Below, one piece after another: positions 10,602 through 20,603 of a DNA stretch of 64,000 bases (position 1 is the stretch's first letter; the number at the start of each line of letters is the position of its first letter). The position numbers were made by a program, and so were the translations under genes. The notes under the pieces were generated by a model, which ran no database searches, had not been told where the DNA came from, and saw only the letters and a list, made by a program, of their open reading frames with translations. Source of the DNA: Oegoconia quadripuncta (taxonomy: Eukaryota > Arthropoda > Insecta > Lepidoptera > Autostichidae); assembly GCA_949316235.1 (NCBI GenBank), contig OX438745.1, forward strand, positions 253,001 through 317,000, given 5' to 3'.

Positions 10602-10985
10602 TTTACGCGTTCGACCCGCCGCTGACGGGGGGCAGCGGCGAGGGTATGTGGGACTCACCGCTCCAGACGGGAGCGGTCCTACCCACTAAAAACCCCCCGG
10701 TGTTCCTCCGCGCGCACCGAAACGGCGTGGCCACGGGTACCCCTCGGTAATCGTCCGCAGCCACGCCAGCGCGGCGCCCGCCGCCAGGGCAACGGCGGCG
10801 GCGGGCCCTCCTACAGGCTGGAGCAGGGAGGAATCTCCTGGTCCAGCCACCTCAAGAAGGCGCGTGGGAACACCACGCGCGCCTTCTCGCGAGGCTTGCG
10901 TGTGGGTGGTGACTCCCCCGAGTCACCACCCAACCTCGCTAGGTAGGGGGGAGAAGGTGGGCATACGCCCTTCTGCGGGTCCCAG
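10602..10985. repeat. GC-rich cluster of five consecutive hairpins
   Basis: A sharply bounded GC-rich island in AT-rich surroundings. Five inverted repeats follow one another: 10617-10624/10633-10640, 10657-10664/10670-10677, 10776-10785/10797-10806, 10857-10867/10873-10885 (2-nt bulge) and 10905-10914/10921-10930 (10 bp, GGTGGTGACT arm). It lies between an LK tail and an SA tail. It could be the structured end of a LINE or a piece of an unknown element. A 75-codon minus-strand frame runs through it with no known domain. Confidence 0.6.
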
Positions 10986-10987
10986 AA

Positions 10988-11040
10988 AAATAATAATAAA
11001 TAATAAATATCCTTAGACATACACACATCTAGATGCACTT
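10988..11040 (-). mobile_element. SINE SA, 3'-end fragment
   Basis: ATAAATATCCTTAGACATACACAC is the SA tail. The rest is missing. Confidence 0.5.
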
Positions 11041-11149
11041 TACTAGCCTACTACAACTCTCCAATTGAAACTACAGGAAATAATTATAGAATAAAGTTTG
11101 TCTGTCATTATAACTAGTAAGGATTTGAAAGGAGACAATGCCAACATAT

Positions 11150-11238
11150 TTTTTATGCACAACGGGTTGGTACTTGACCTCCATCACACCTGATGTTAAG
11201 TGAAGATGAGGTGGAATGTGTAAGCGTACTGACTTATG
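11150..11238 (-). mobile_element. SINE S1, 3'-end fragment
   Basis: TGCACAACGGGTTGGTACTTGA to AAGCGTACTGACTT corresponds to the last 80 bases of S1. 5'-truncated. Confidence 0.7.
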
Positions 11239-11319
11239 CGGATATGAATACAATCTTTGTTTTACAGAAACGAGCCGTTCGTGCAATTTATCTATTGAGA
11301 ACAGCACTGTCACTTAGGG

Positions 11320-11465
11320 ATAATAATAATAATAAATATCCTTGACATACACACAGCGCAATCTAGTTCCACAGTAAGCAACTATAGGCTTGTGTTGTGG
11401 ATACCAGATGGTTGATATACTACATAAATATTTTTTTTGTTGTAAATAAATACTTATTATATATA
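11320..11465 (-). mobile_element. SINE SA, 5'-truncated
   Basis: The SA 3' half is present (ACACACAGCGCAATCTAGTT, CCAGATGGTTGATATACT). The tRNA-like head is absent. Confidence 0.7.
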
Positions 11466-11555
11466 AGTTTAAATATAGATAAATTTAAAGAGTTATAATA
11501 TTCTAATCTTTTCGTCAAAGTACATTTTTGAAAATCTAATAATATATGTCAAAAA

Positions 11556-11672
11556 AAATATAGCATCGTTTAGGAAAAACAGTGAGAAACATGATGTAAA
11601 TACAAGAAATAAAGATAAACTTGCAGGTCACATAAGTCGTCTCCGCAAAGTTCATAATTCATTCATTCAAGG
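11556..11672 (+). pseudogene. LINE LK coding fragment, upstream half of a split copy
   Basis: Translates with breaks to residues matching ASFRKNSxKHDVNTRNK and the SRLxKVxNSF region of the LK frame at 13738-14061. It continues at 12122 after a 450-bp interruption. Confidence 0.7.
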
Positions 11673-12121
11673 CCTCCCAAAATTAATTACTATATTATTT
11701 ATTAATCTAAACAATTGACTTGTAATGTAATCTCGACATAATTTTAATTCAATTTTTTTTTTTATTAAAAACTGGTTTCGCGTTTGACTACAATCTCACC
11801 TGATGGAAAGTGACGATGTAGTCGAAGATGTATCACGCGCACCCAGTAAATGCCTATTCACTCTAGACTTGAATTAACTTTTAATTAGGATGTAAGACGT
11901 AATATTCTTGACTATTAATTGATATCTAATATTATTTGGTTAAATTGTATATTGTATTTTATTACACGCACATAATTTAATTGTATATTTAGTTAAGCCG
12001 ACCTTATTATATTACATAAATTATTATATTGACGTGCCCTAACAGGGTTTCCATGTACTGTACACATGTTTTAAATTAAGACCTACATAACCATGGAAAG
12101 CAATAAATGATTATGATTATG
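11673..12121 (+). mobile_element. Insertion inside LINE LK, ending in (ATGATT)n
   Basis: This segment separates the two LK halves and ends with ATGATTATGATTATGATT, a non-LTR type tail, so it is probably a second 5'-truncated LINE. TTCAAG/TTCAAA at the two borders could be a target duplication. Inside it, 11755-11850 is an LC 3'-UTR fragment on the minus strand (ACAATCTCACCTGATGGAAA). Confidence 0.55.
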
Positions 12122-12478
12122 ATTCAAAGCGTTTTTCCAACAAGGTTCCCGTTGATATACCAAATCTTCCTTTCAATAAATTTAAAGATACTATAACACA
12201 GAAAGTTATTAAGAAAGCATATTGTGAAATATCAGACAATTAGATGATGGTCAATCCTGGGCGGAACCAGCTTTTCATGCCAGGCTAATTCACAATAATG
12301 AAATATTATTTTGCTTTTTTGTAATATAAAAACCTGTTTTTAAAAAGAACAACACCTCGACTTTCTTGCTTGTTCTTCTCAGGGGAAAATTGCATTTTGA
12401 ACAAGCAGTAGCTTAAAAAATGTAAAATCGTTAAGTGTACTCTGTGTACCTACAAAAAAAAGCATTTTTGACTTAAAA
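12122..12478 (+). mobile_element. LINE LK, downstream half: frame remnant and 3' UTR
   Basis: CGTTTTTCCAACAAGGTTCC resumes the LK frame (FFNKVPVDI) with substitutions and frameshifts. The LK 3' UTR follows to AGCATTTTTGA. Confidence 0.7.
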
Positions 12479-12563
12479 AAATAAATCCCAAGAAACGCAC
12501 AAAAGATCTTTTTCCTTTTGTGGATTTTTTTAGTGAATTATAGGATTGTAACATTGAAAAAAA

Positions 12564-12620
12564 GCCTGACCACTTTTGAGAATTACTGCATCGTAATAAG
12601 AAATTCAAAAGTGATCAGGC
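12564..12620 (+). ncRNA. Candidate miRNA-like hairpin
   Basis: The arm GCCTGACCACTTTTGAGAATT (12564-12584) pairs with 12602-12620 across a 17-base loop, with one C/A mismatch and one bulged G. The size (57 nt, about 20-bp stem) is that of a pre-miRNA. It is not part of any repeat I can recognise here and borders a CpG-rich stretch. I know no miRNA with this sequence. It could also be a decayed MITE end. Confidence 0.3.
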
Positions 12621-12621
12621 C

Positions 12622-12925
12622 GGGTGTTTTGGGCCTTTGTTCAATGGTTCGTCGATAATTCGTCCGCGTGACGGCCGTCACCCCAAGTTACGTCACTCGG
12701 CAGTTCGCCCAACTTTGTCCCAACGCGTGTCTCCCACAGTTTGCGTAATCTCGCCCCACAACCGCGTAATTCCCCTGGAAGTTTCATCGCGTGAAAAACG
12801 GACTTGTATCTGGTTGTTCTCAAAGTTGTGTGCTGTTCAACTTACAATGAAAACAATATCTCTTCCAAGTTCTCGTGTGAAGTTTCGTGCGCCTTTGTCT
12901 CACTTTATCCGACGCTAGCTCTCAA
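12622..12925. other. CpG-rich unclassified stretch
   Basis: More GC- and CpG-rich than its flanks (CGTCCGCGTGACGGCCGTCA). Open frames exist on both strands (93 codons plus, 60 codons minus), but neither has convincing codon choice or a known motif. It could be an old unique regulatory or transcribed region. Confidence 0.3.
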
Positions 12926-13482
12926 TCTGTTCTTTAATTTTTAATAAACTTTACATACTTGAATAATATTAAGATTTAAATTGGTTCTCTGATTAGGTAG
13001 GGATTATAATATATGTACCATTTAGCCTCGCAATAAAGAAATTCATCTAATTAATAACCATCATCATCATTTCCATTTGTAGTATCATGTCACCAACCCT
13101 CAGGGTCCAGCAAAATACCAGTGTTTCCCCGCCTTGGGCAAAATATCAAAATTCAATGTCAAATTCGCTGTTACCCTAAGTAGGGAAATACTTGAAACTT
13201 TGACTGTGAAACGACTGAAAACAATACTTCGCTATCTCTTAAGTAAGTATACGGCCAAGAGTCTGTACATAATATACTACAAGTTGCGATTTAATATTAG
13301 TCGTAGCAGTTCAACTTTGGAAGTTACCAACAATTTGGAAGTTCCGTCGGCGTTTCCAGCTTGAATTATGAGCTGCATTCACAACGAGGCGCTGACGCCG
13401 GCGCGACGGCTACAGTTAAGCCATATGTGGTGTGTTGAAGGTTAGTTTGTCAGCTATTTAAACTGTATGACAGAATCTAGTT
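12926..13482. other. Nothing recognised
   Basis: AT-rich; no supported gene. Confidence 0.35.
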
Positions 13483-13737
13483 AAATCAAAATCAAATCAA
13501 AAACATGCTTTATTTTATAGGTAGGTACACATGGTACAGTTAAAATAGTCAGATTTTACATTTTTTAAGCTACTGCTTGTTCAAAAGCTAATTTTCCCCT
13601 GAGAAGAACAAGCAAGAAACTAGAGAGGTTGCTCTTTAAAAAAAAAAGTTTTTATTTTACAAAATTATTAATTATTATTTTATATTATAATATTTCATTA
13701 TTAATTGTGAAATAGCCTGGTTACGCGAACGGGCTGT
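13483..13737 (-). mobile_element. LINE LK, 3' UTR with tail
   Basis: On the minus strand this runs from the stop codon through TTGCTTGTTCTTCTCAGGGG to a tail of TGATTT-type units (13483-13500 on the plus strand reads AATCAAAATCAAATCAAA). Confidence 0.75.
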
Positions 13738-14061
13738 TCATGTCCATGAATGTTTATCATCTAAATAATCTGATATTTTATAATATGCTTTCTTAATAAG
13801 TTTCTGTTTTATAGTATCTTTAAATTTATTGAAAGGAATATTTTGTATATCAACAGGAACCTTATTAAAAAAGCGTATACATAACCCTTTGAATGAATTC
13901 CTGACTTTGTGGAGGCGACTTATGTGACCTGCAAGTTTACCTTTATTTCTTGTATTGACATCATGTTTATCACTATTTTTCCTAAATGATGCTAGGTTAA
14001 TAGGATTGACCCGATCAAGATAGAGAGATAAAACGTTTATTCGCATATTACAGAAACACAA
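13738..14061 (-). pseudogene. LINE LK, C-terminal part of the reverse-transcriptase ORF
   Basis: A 107-residue open frame with the recognisable order NTRNKGKLAGHISRLHKV, then CIRFFNKVP, then [18 protein letters not shown] and stop. This 'TRNK..RLxKVxxSFxGxxIRFxNKxP..KxxLxxKAYYKxxDYLxD' end is common to a group of insect non-LTR retrotransposon proteins. RT and endonuclease domains are absent (5' truncation). It is the best-preserved LK copy in the window and defines the family. Confidence 0.75.
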
Positions 14062-14362
14062 ACAAAAATATTCGACCGCACAACGAACTTTTTATATTTA
14101 TGTATCCTGCTTATTCGTATAAAGTTTCATTACAATCGGTCTATTCATTTCGGTAATAATGAACTTGAACGTTTGTATGGAATGCCGTGATCATTTTAAA
14201 AACTAAACCGAATTCCATCTTTAAAACTCAAAATTGAACCACGCTTACTGAGATACATCCGGATCTTTGTTTTTGGTGTAATCAATAATTAGTAAATTAG
14301 TTCATCTGTTTCGGAGCTACAGATGGACACACAGATAGGTCTAATTAGCGTGAGCCGACTGG
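14062..14362. other. Old repeat-like sequence
   Basis: Phrases such as ATAAAGTTTCATTACAATCGG and TTTCGGAGCTACAGATGGAC resemble decayed interspersed elements. No family could be assigned. Confidence 0.3.
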
Positions 14363-14363
14363 C

Positions 14364-14652
14364 GGAGCGTCCGTGGCTCAGCGGTTAAGACGCGGTGTCC
14401 CAATTGGGAGGTCCGGGTTCGATTACCAGGCAGGCCATGTACCAATGACTTTTTAAATTTAATTTAATTACTTATGGGCATTTATCCGACTGCTCTTAAA
14501 ACGGTGAAGGAAAACATTGTTTGCATGCCTGAGAAATAATTCAAAATCATGTGAAGTCCCAAACCCGCATTGGGCCAGCGTGGTGGAGAACGGCCCATAC
14601 TCCCTCATTATACGAGGGTATATATCCCTGTAGTGGTATTACGAGCTGATAA
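14364..14652 (+). mobile_element. tRNA-derived SINE, family S2, near full length
   Basis: Head GTCCGTGGCTCAGCGGTTAA, B box GGGTTCGATTACCAGG, body TGCCTGAGAAATAA and CATTGGGCCAGCGTGGTGG, end ACGAGCTGATAA. The best complete plus-strand S2 in the window. Confidence 0.85.
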
Positions 14653-14656
14653 TTTT

Positions 14657-14686
14657 ATTTCACTTCACTTCACCTCACCTCACCTC
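14657..14686. repeat. (TTCAC/CACCT)n microsatellite
   Basis: Pentameric units shift from CACTT to CACCT between an S2 end and a LINE tail. Confidence 0.8.
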
Positions 14687-14765
14687 ACCTCACCTTTATT
14701 TTATTTATTTGGGACAGTTAACAGCAGTGCACATAGTTACATTATTAACAGTTTCTGAAGGTATT
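14687..14765 (-). mobile_element. LINE 3'-end fragment
   Basis: TTTATTTTATTTATTTGGGA on the plus strand is the tail of a minus-strand LINE, as at 901. The adjoining microsatellite may be its expanded tail. Confidence 0.4.
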
Positions 14766-15448
14766 AAGTATATACACAGTCCACGACACTATCCCCATGA
14801 CTGGCGGAGCATTTTGTTTTAATAATGCCATCATGTTCCCAATATTAATTGACAATAGTGCCCCCTTTTAAAACTTATCTAAACCACAAATTCATTCGAC
14901 CTCCACTGCTCTTTACTCTATGTACTTATTTCCTGTTATAATATAGAAACACGAAGCACATGTAAAGACCCCATTTATACACCAAACACACGTCTGCCAT
15001 CCGTCTCTCGGGCTCGGATCGTTTTTACTGCCCGGATTAAACTGAAGTATGTGTCATCGAAGCCTAATGAATGTGTTTCAACGGAATATCTAATACATGT
15101 ATATTCAGCGAAGTGAGAAGATTGAGTTAGAATTCAATGTGGAACATTGTTAACTTTGGAAACAAGTTTCTTCAAAGAGAATAAACTTAGTCCTTTGCGC
15201 ATATCAAACAGTGTCTCTCTATTTTGAAGTAGGTGTGTTATAAATTTGGCAATCTATATGGTGAGGGGTCGTATTAACGTGTCACTCTCAGTACAATTTC
15301 TTTTGATACTGTTCATAAACAAAAAAGTATATTTTAAAATATAAATAATATCTTTTTCCAGAGTATATCAAGGGTCAATTTAAGTCTTGAGACCGTTTCA
15401 TTTGATTTTATTAAATTTATGGTATAAACAGCAAAATTAGGCAATTTT
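14766..15448. other. Nothing recognised
   Basis: Unique-looking AT-rich sequence, no coding or repeat signal. Confidence 0.35.
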
Positions 15449-15592
15449 GTCGATTCGGATGTACACCAAGTAACCTAAACTAACCTAAAACCAGTTTTAA
15501 AGTAGTACTGTCTCTTTCTGCCTGGAACAGTACTATGCGACGCCACCACTCCAAAACTGGTTTTAGTTTAGTTGGTGTACATCCGAATCGAC
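15449..15592. mobile_element. Fold-back MITE (144 bp)
   Basis: GTCGATTCGGATGTACACCAA (15449-15469), with a further arm to 15498, is inverted at 15553-15592. The left arm carries a short tandem duplication (TAACCTAAAC/TAACCTAAAA). An inner stem (TAGTACTGT/ACAGTACTA) extends the fold. Almost the whole element is hairpin, with no coding capacity, as in fold-back MITEs. The central TGTCTCTTTCTG is similar to TGTCCCTTTCTT in the MITE at 25098. Confidence 0.7.
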
Positions 15593-15749
15593 ACCATATT
15601 ATCATAGTTGTGCTGCTTGTGAAACGAGGCTTCATGTTACGGTTCATTTTTAAAACCTGACGTAAAATGACAAGTGTCAAGTATTTCAATGAGTTGTGTG
15701 TGCGTGTGTATATGTGCGTTTGTGTGTGTGTCAGTCTTTGTCCGGATAT

Positions 15750-15808
15750 AATAAATAAATATTTCGGACACTTACACCAATCATCTAGTCTCAAATGGAG
15801 CAAAGCTT
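15750..15808 (-). mobile_element. SINE SB, 3'-end fragment
   Basis: AATATTTCGGACACTTACACCAATC is the SB end (compare 26640-26715). Truncated. A TGTG-rich run precedes it. Confidence 0.6.
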
Positions 15809-16168
15809 GTGCTATCTCAGTAATCTGATCCGGAAAGTGAAAGACAGACAGAAAGAAAGAAAGATTTTTTTTTCAACAGCGATATTTTAAAAACATTTAC
15901 ACAATATCTTGTTACTAAACGTATGCCAATTAGATATTCCTATTTTGCTAACAATCAATATAGGTAGGCATTTGAGTGAAAAGTATAAAAGTAAGTATTA
16001 AATTCATACACTACAAATAATAAATAGATAAATAAAAATCATTTAATTCAGGATTAGACCCATACTTTGGTTAGTAACTTAAATTAAATAGTAGTGAGTT
16101 AGTAACTTAATTCTATAAAAAAAACTGTGAACAGAAGGGACCATACGACAGCTGCGGCACAATCAGCA

Positions 16169-16492
16169 CTATTTGGATGTGTGCAAGCGTATCCAGTGCC
16201 GCAGCATCACGGAATCCCACCTGTCCGCCAGTGTGCTCAGGATGGTGTTGGAGCTGCCGCACACGCGCTTCAAAATCGACGCGCTACGTCTTCTTATGGT
16301 GGCGTGGAAACCGTCTATATGCGCATCGGCAAACATTCCTGATGCGCTACAGAAACGCTGCAGCCCCATCAGCATCCTGAACCCGTTATTAAACTGAACG
16401 CGCAGCGCACTATACGTCCTCTGCGTATAATTAACCCACAGATTGATCGTGTAAAATGACTGACAATATGCTTTAAAAAGCGTCGCCTTAAC
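16169..16492 (-). pseudogene. LINE, C-terminal coding fragment (108 codons, unbroken)
   Basis: The minus strand reads from V-K-A-T-L-F-K-A-Y-C through LWVNYTQRTYSALRVQFNN, LMGLQRFCSASGMFADAH and SASILKRVCGSSNTILSTLA to TAG. The pattern 'LFKAYCxSxYTxxLWxxYxxxxYxALRVQxNxxFRxLxGLxRxCSASGMFA' is the extreme C-terminal region of a LINE reverse-transcriptase ORF that I recognise from Lepidoptera. Upstream RT is missing. Several plus-strand frames here are only its antisense. Confidence 0.75.
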
Positions 16493-16654
16493 ATGATCAA
16501 ATTAAACATAATGATCAAATTAAAATGTTATCAATGAACTTTTCTTAGAACCTAGATATACTAACCCAATTAGTTATTCGATCATGAGAGTATTCCATTT
16601 AATCCCATCTCAAAACACAATCAGGTATGTATTACACAGTCGAGACATAAAAAA

Positions 16655-16775
16655 GTAAACATTGTGTTTGCCATCTAATTGTCGGTGTCGCAAAGGTCAA
16701 AAAGGTCTCCAACTCAGTATGGGTTGTAGCCGTTCACTACAACGTGGCTCCAAATGACGCACGTTCAATGGTCCG
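16655..16775 (+). repeat. Interspersed repeat Z
   Basis: AAGTAAACATTGTGTTTGCC, ATCTAATTGTCGGTGTCGCA and AAAAAGGTCTCCAACTCAG are repeated in the same order at 24525-24660. Class unknown. Confidence 0.55.
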
Positions 16776-16789
16776 ACTTAAGTGCGGCT

Positions 16790-17613
16790 TTTTTAATATT
16801 AAGAGGGGAAAGGTTATACACAGTTCGTTGGTATATCATGATAATATATATAACCATTGGTGGATGGACTACCAATATTCGGAGTTAGTTTGTGTGTCAG
16901 TTATTAGTTTATAGTTATATTAAATGTTAAAGTTTAATTTCTTAAATGTTAATGGTCCGCTCTCCCACATTGTGAGGGAAGGCCTAGGTATATTTATGGG
17001 CTCAAATAATATAAGATTTCCCCTTGTTTTCATTCATTTTCATTGTAATATTAACTTTTTATTGTCTTATTCTTTCATATTTTCTCATAAACCGCCAGCT
17101 TTATCTGAAGCCCTAACAATTTCGCCCTGTCTTATTATTTTTTTTCTAACCTGTGGCATTTTTACCGAAACGTTAATATATCGTGTGAACTTGTGTGACG
17201 TCATGTAACATTGGTTTATATACCAAGGAAATCCCCTTAATTTCCTCCCCACCGCTATACGAAAGCGACGCCAAAGTACCAGGGACACATATTTTCGTGG
17301 AGCTCATAAGGCGGATATAAACCGCCGGAGATGGGATACTCACCGATGCCTTCCGCGATGGTGCAGATGCGTGACTTCCGAATTTTGGAGTGTTGTTGAA
17401 ACATTGACGTGGGAATATAAGACAACCAGACTACTATTAAGTGTTCCTTGCTGTTTATGAAAATGCTCAAGGTCGAAGACGTTGCGAGGTTATTCGTGCT
17501 ATTGTGGAGGGCGTACTCACTTGTTATGACTTCACACGGGTATATACAGTTTTTAATTTAGTGATAAACTGATAATATGATGTTATTATTATATGATGAT
17601 GTTGTATCTAAAG
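16790..17613. other. Unclassified
   Basis: Contains an open frame of 94 codons (16924-17208) without a known motif and one TGACGTCA palindrome (17196-17203). Nothing supports a gene. Confidence 0.3.
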
Positions 17614-17929
17614 TTCATCATCATCATTAGTCCGTAAAGATCCCACTGCAGGGATATAGACCTTCCATCATATTGAGGGAGTATGAGGCCTTAATCCGCC
17701 ACGCGTCCCAATGCGTGTAGGGGACTTCACATGCCTTAGGATTTTTATTTCTCAGGCATGCAGGTTTCCTCACGATGTATTCCTTCACCGTTCAAGAGCA
17801 GTCGGATAAATGCGCATAAGTATTTAAATTAAATTTAAAAACTCATTGGTACATGGCCTGCCTGGGGATCGAACCTGGACCTCCCAAGTTGAGAGACTGT
17901 GTCTCCTCCACTGAGCCACCGACGCTCCC
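17614..17929 (-). mobile_element. tRNA-derived SINE, family S2, near full length
   Basis: On the plus strand it runs from TCATCATCATCATTAG and CCCACTGCAGGGATATAG to the tRNA head GAGCCACCGACGCTCCC. The CATCAT start is the S2 (ATG)n tail on the minus strand. Confidence 0.85.
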
Positions 17930-18013
17930 TATCTAGGGTTACAAAATGTCTAAAGAACAAGAATTATTCGTGATATAAATTTTGTAATAAATTGTAATAA
18001 TTAAGATTTCACT

Positions 18014-18110
18014 ATGCACACACACACATCCTCATACACGCCCCCACACACACCCCCACACACACCCCACAACCTCACCCCCTCCACCTCCGCGGGCGGA
18101 AAGCTAGTTC
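18014..18110. repeat. CA-rich simple repeat joined to a Helitron-like 3' end
   Basis: CACACACACACATCC and CCCCCACACACACCCC units, then CGCGGGCGGAAAGCTAG, the 3' terminus shared with the H2 elements. Confidence 0.6.
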
Positions 18111-18227
18111 GCCGTATTTATGTATTACTTGTTCCTTTGTACTAACTATAAAGAAAGCTGTTGGTTTCTTGAATAAATAAAATATAAAAAAATATAAATT
18201 TAAAATTCAGAAAGCCCCCGAGAAAGC

Positions 18228-18474
18228 ACTGAAAACAAACATCCAAACCTTAGCATTTATAATATTAGTTAGATGTGAAAGTTTGAATATTTGTTGCTCA
18301 ATTACGGTGAAACGCATCCGTTTCATGTATTATCTACCTACATACCAAATTTCATCCAATTCCGATCATCCGTTTCTGTTATGGTATGTTCTACCGAACA
18401 TACCCTGGATTAAAACATGTTTTTTCCCGATAAAGTATTTCCCTCATAAACAAATTAAACATATCGGTGATTAA
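18228..18474. mobile_element. Helitron-like H2: two 5' ends head to head
   Basis: 18228-18274 is an inverted H2 start (CATTTATAATATTAGTTAGA). From 18275 the sequence is H2-like on the plus strand (GTTGCTCAATTACGGTGAAA, ACATACCCTGGATTAAAACATG). The 3' CTAG end is missing. Confidence 0.5.
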
Positions 18475-18497
18475 GTTATACTATATATATTATTTAA

Positions 18498-18790
18498 CCG
18501 CCTCCGTGGCTCAATGTAAACAACATTGTGTTTACGATTCGGAGGTCGCGGGTTCGATCCCCAGCGGGGTACTTGTTTAAATACTCGGTTTGGTTGGTCT
18601 GGTTATCTAAATCTGCCGCCAAGCAGCAATGTTAATAGCATTGTTGTGTTCCGGTTGTCAGAGATAAGATAGCCAGTCCCCCAAATGTGTTGGGGTTTCC
18701 GGGTCCGTACGCTTCCACCTTCGACCTCATTTTCACTTAACATCAGGTGTGATTGAGGTCAAGTACCAACCCGTTGTGCATAAAAAAAAA
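18498..18790 (+). mobile_element. tRNA-derived SINE, family S1, small internal deletion
   Basis: The head, B box (GGGTTCGATCCCCAG) and end are complete. About 40 bases between TTGGTTGGT and TTATCTAAATCTGCC are deleted. Confidence 0.85.
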
Positions 18791-19256
18791 TATATAGTAC
18801 CTAGGTATATATGTTTTCTATAACCATGTGCCCATAAAAATGTACACATAATTTTGAAATGTTCACATACTTCAAGTGTACGAGGTACACTGAGAGACAG
18901 TTGTTATTGTATAAAATAAGTGTGTAATAAATATTTATCGCGGCGGGTGTTGTGCTGAGGCTTTGATATTAAAATGTAGAGCTTTGTTACTAGGTGGCGT
19001 GTAACGTACATAATGATATGAGAGATAAAAGCGCTTTACTTACAAGTAGTTTGTATAAACTTTGTATGAGAATGTTTTCTTTTTGACTATCATTTCATTT
19101 TTTACCATCTATCATGTAATATTGTTAAATGTTTACTGCTAGAAATATTTGCATGTCATAGTTACTTATTAAGGTGGTGCCTGCGCTATGTACAACTGCG
19201 TGTTTGTCACATTGGATTGGTATGCGTCATTCTTGTTGGTAATCCTAAAATAAATA
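18791..19256. other. Nothing recognised
   Basis: AT-rich sequence without gene or repeat signal. Confidence 0.35.
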
Positions 19257-19352
19257 AATTCGTCACACAAACATATCCCTAGCGGGATTCAAATCCGTAA
19301 CCGTTGGTTTCGACGGCAGGGCCACTATCCATTATACCAATTAGTCGTCAAA
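19257..19352 (-). mobile_element. SINE SB, 5'-half fragment
   Basis: GGGATTCAAATCCGTAACCG and ACCAATTAGTCGTC are the SB B box and head. The 3' half is absent. Confidence 0.65.
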
Positions 19353-20110
19353 TAAGAGATTCTCAAGAAAATCAAGAGTAAAGTTAGTAGAGAACCTTGA
19401 AATATTAAAAGTCCAATGGTAATTTGCCTTTCAGCAATAATTTCAGCTTCGCAACACGCCTTTAGACTGTCAAAGAAACATTGGCTATAGATTAGCACAA
19501 AAAATGTGAGCGTTACGGCGTCAAATCACGAATTCCTGACAGCAGTAATCACTACCAATTTTCCTTTAGAGCTATTTGATATTTCCAAAAGAAAAAAGGA
19601 CAAAAATCACCCACGTCGCGGCGAAAATTTGCAAATTGCCCGAAAGCATTCGAGCGGTTGCGTTCATTTAAAATTTCACGAGTAGGCGCGTGTTTGGAAC
19701 GTATATAATATCGAATCTGGTGCTGGAGACGTTGGGATGTCGGTGGCGTTTTAGCTGTAACTAGGTTAAGAGCACTTTGACGTCGAGGTTAGGAAGGGGT
19801 AGGTACGTGTTATAGTCTCTTAGTAATATATGGTGGTGAACTTGATTCATATGACATAGTCGAATGCCTTTGTATTATATTGCAATAAATTTAACTTGTT
19901 ACCTAATTATCGAATTTAACTAATGTAAGCTACGTAGTGTATGTGTAGCGTTCGATCCTGCTGAGCGCTTTATTAGACCACTATTATATTGTCTACAATA
20001 TTTCTATATGTGAGAACCTTTTATTAGCCGTCAGGTATAATTTTCCATTGTTATTTGTGATTTAACATGGCTGTTGGTTTTCCTTAGCATAAATAAAAAT
20101 AAAATAAAAA
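19353..20110. other. Nothing recognised
   Basis: No supported coding region. 19600-19700 is somewhat CpG-richer (GTCGCGGCGAAAATTTGC) and may be unique sequence. Confidence 0.35.
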
Positions 20111-20117
20111 ATAAAAT

Positions 20118-20312
20118 AAATGCAAAAGCTTGGATGTTTGTTTGTTACTCAATCACGGCGAAACGGATGAACGGATTTGAATGAAATTTGGCATAACAGA
20201 ACCCTTTATTAAGTCATAGGATATTTTTATCGCGATAAAGTCAGTAGTTCCCGCGGGGTAAACAAACATGTCCGCGATGTAGTTATTCTAACGCAGGCGA
20301 AGCCACGGGCGG
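20118..20312 (+). mobile_element. Helitron-like H2, 3' end decayed
   Basis: GTTACTCAATCACGGCGAAA, GGATTTGAATGAAATTTGG and ACGCAGGCGAAGCCACGGGC are H2 blocks. The final CTAG has been lost. Confidence 0.6.
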
Positions 20313-20603
20313 GAGTCGGTGTTATGTGTCGGTGCATTATGGTATGTGTTTGGTAAATTTACTTACCATCTGCATGCATCTCCATTTTATTAGAATTTAA
20401 GGTTTTGAGGTACTCATTTATAATTATTTACATTCAATGAATTGTATTCAGAAATTCTATGATTTTTTATCATTAATTAGTACAGATGATTTTCATAAAG
20501 TAATTTGGTAGTAATACGCATTGATCCGGCACTCCCAACTTACTAGGGTTATGCTATCTCGTCTTAAACAGCCAGGAATACAACAATGGTGTGTAGTGTA
20601 TTG

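Noticed and set aside
10811..11038. 75-codon minus-strand frame in the GC-rich hairpin cluster
   Set aside because: The frame may be open simply because stop codons are rare in GC-rich DNA; no domain recognised.
12637..12918. 93-codon plus-strand frame in a CpG-rich stretch
   Set aside because: No known motif, frames open on both strands, and codon choice not convincing; described as unclassified sequence.
16127..16397. Three overlapping plus-strand open frames
   Set aside because: They are antisense to the LINE C-terminal fragment at 16169-16492, which carries the recognisable protein motifs.
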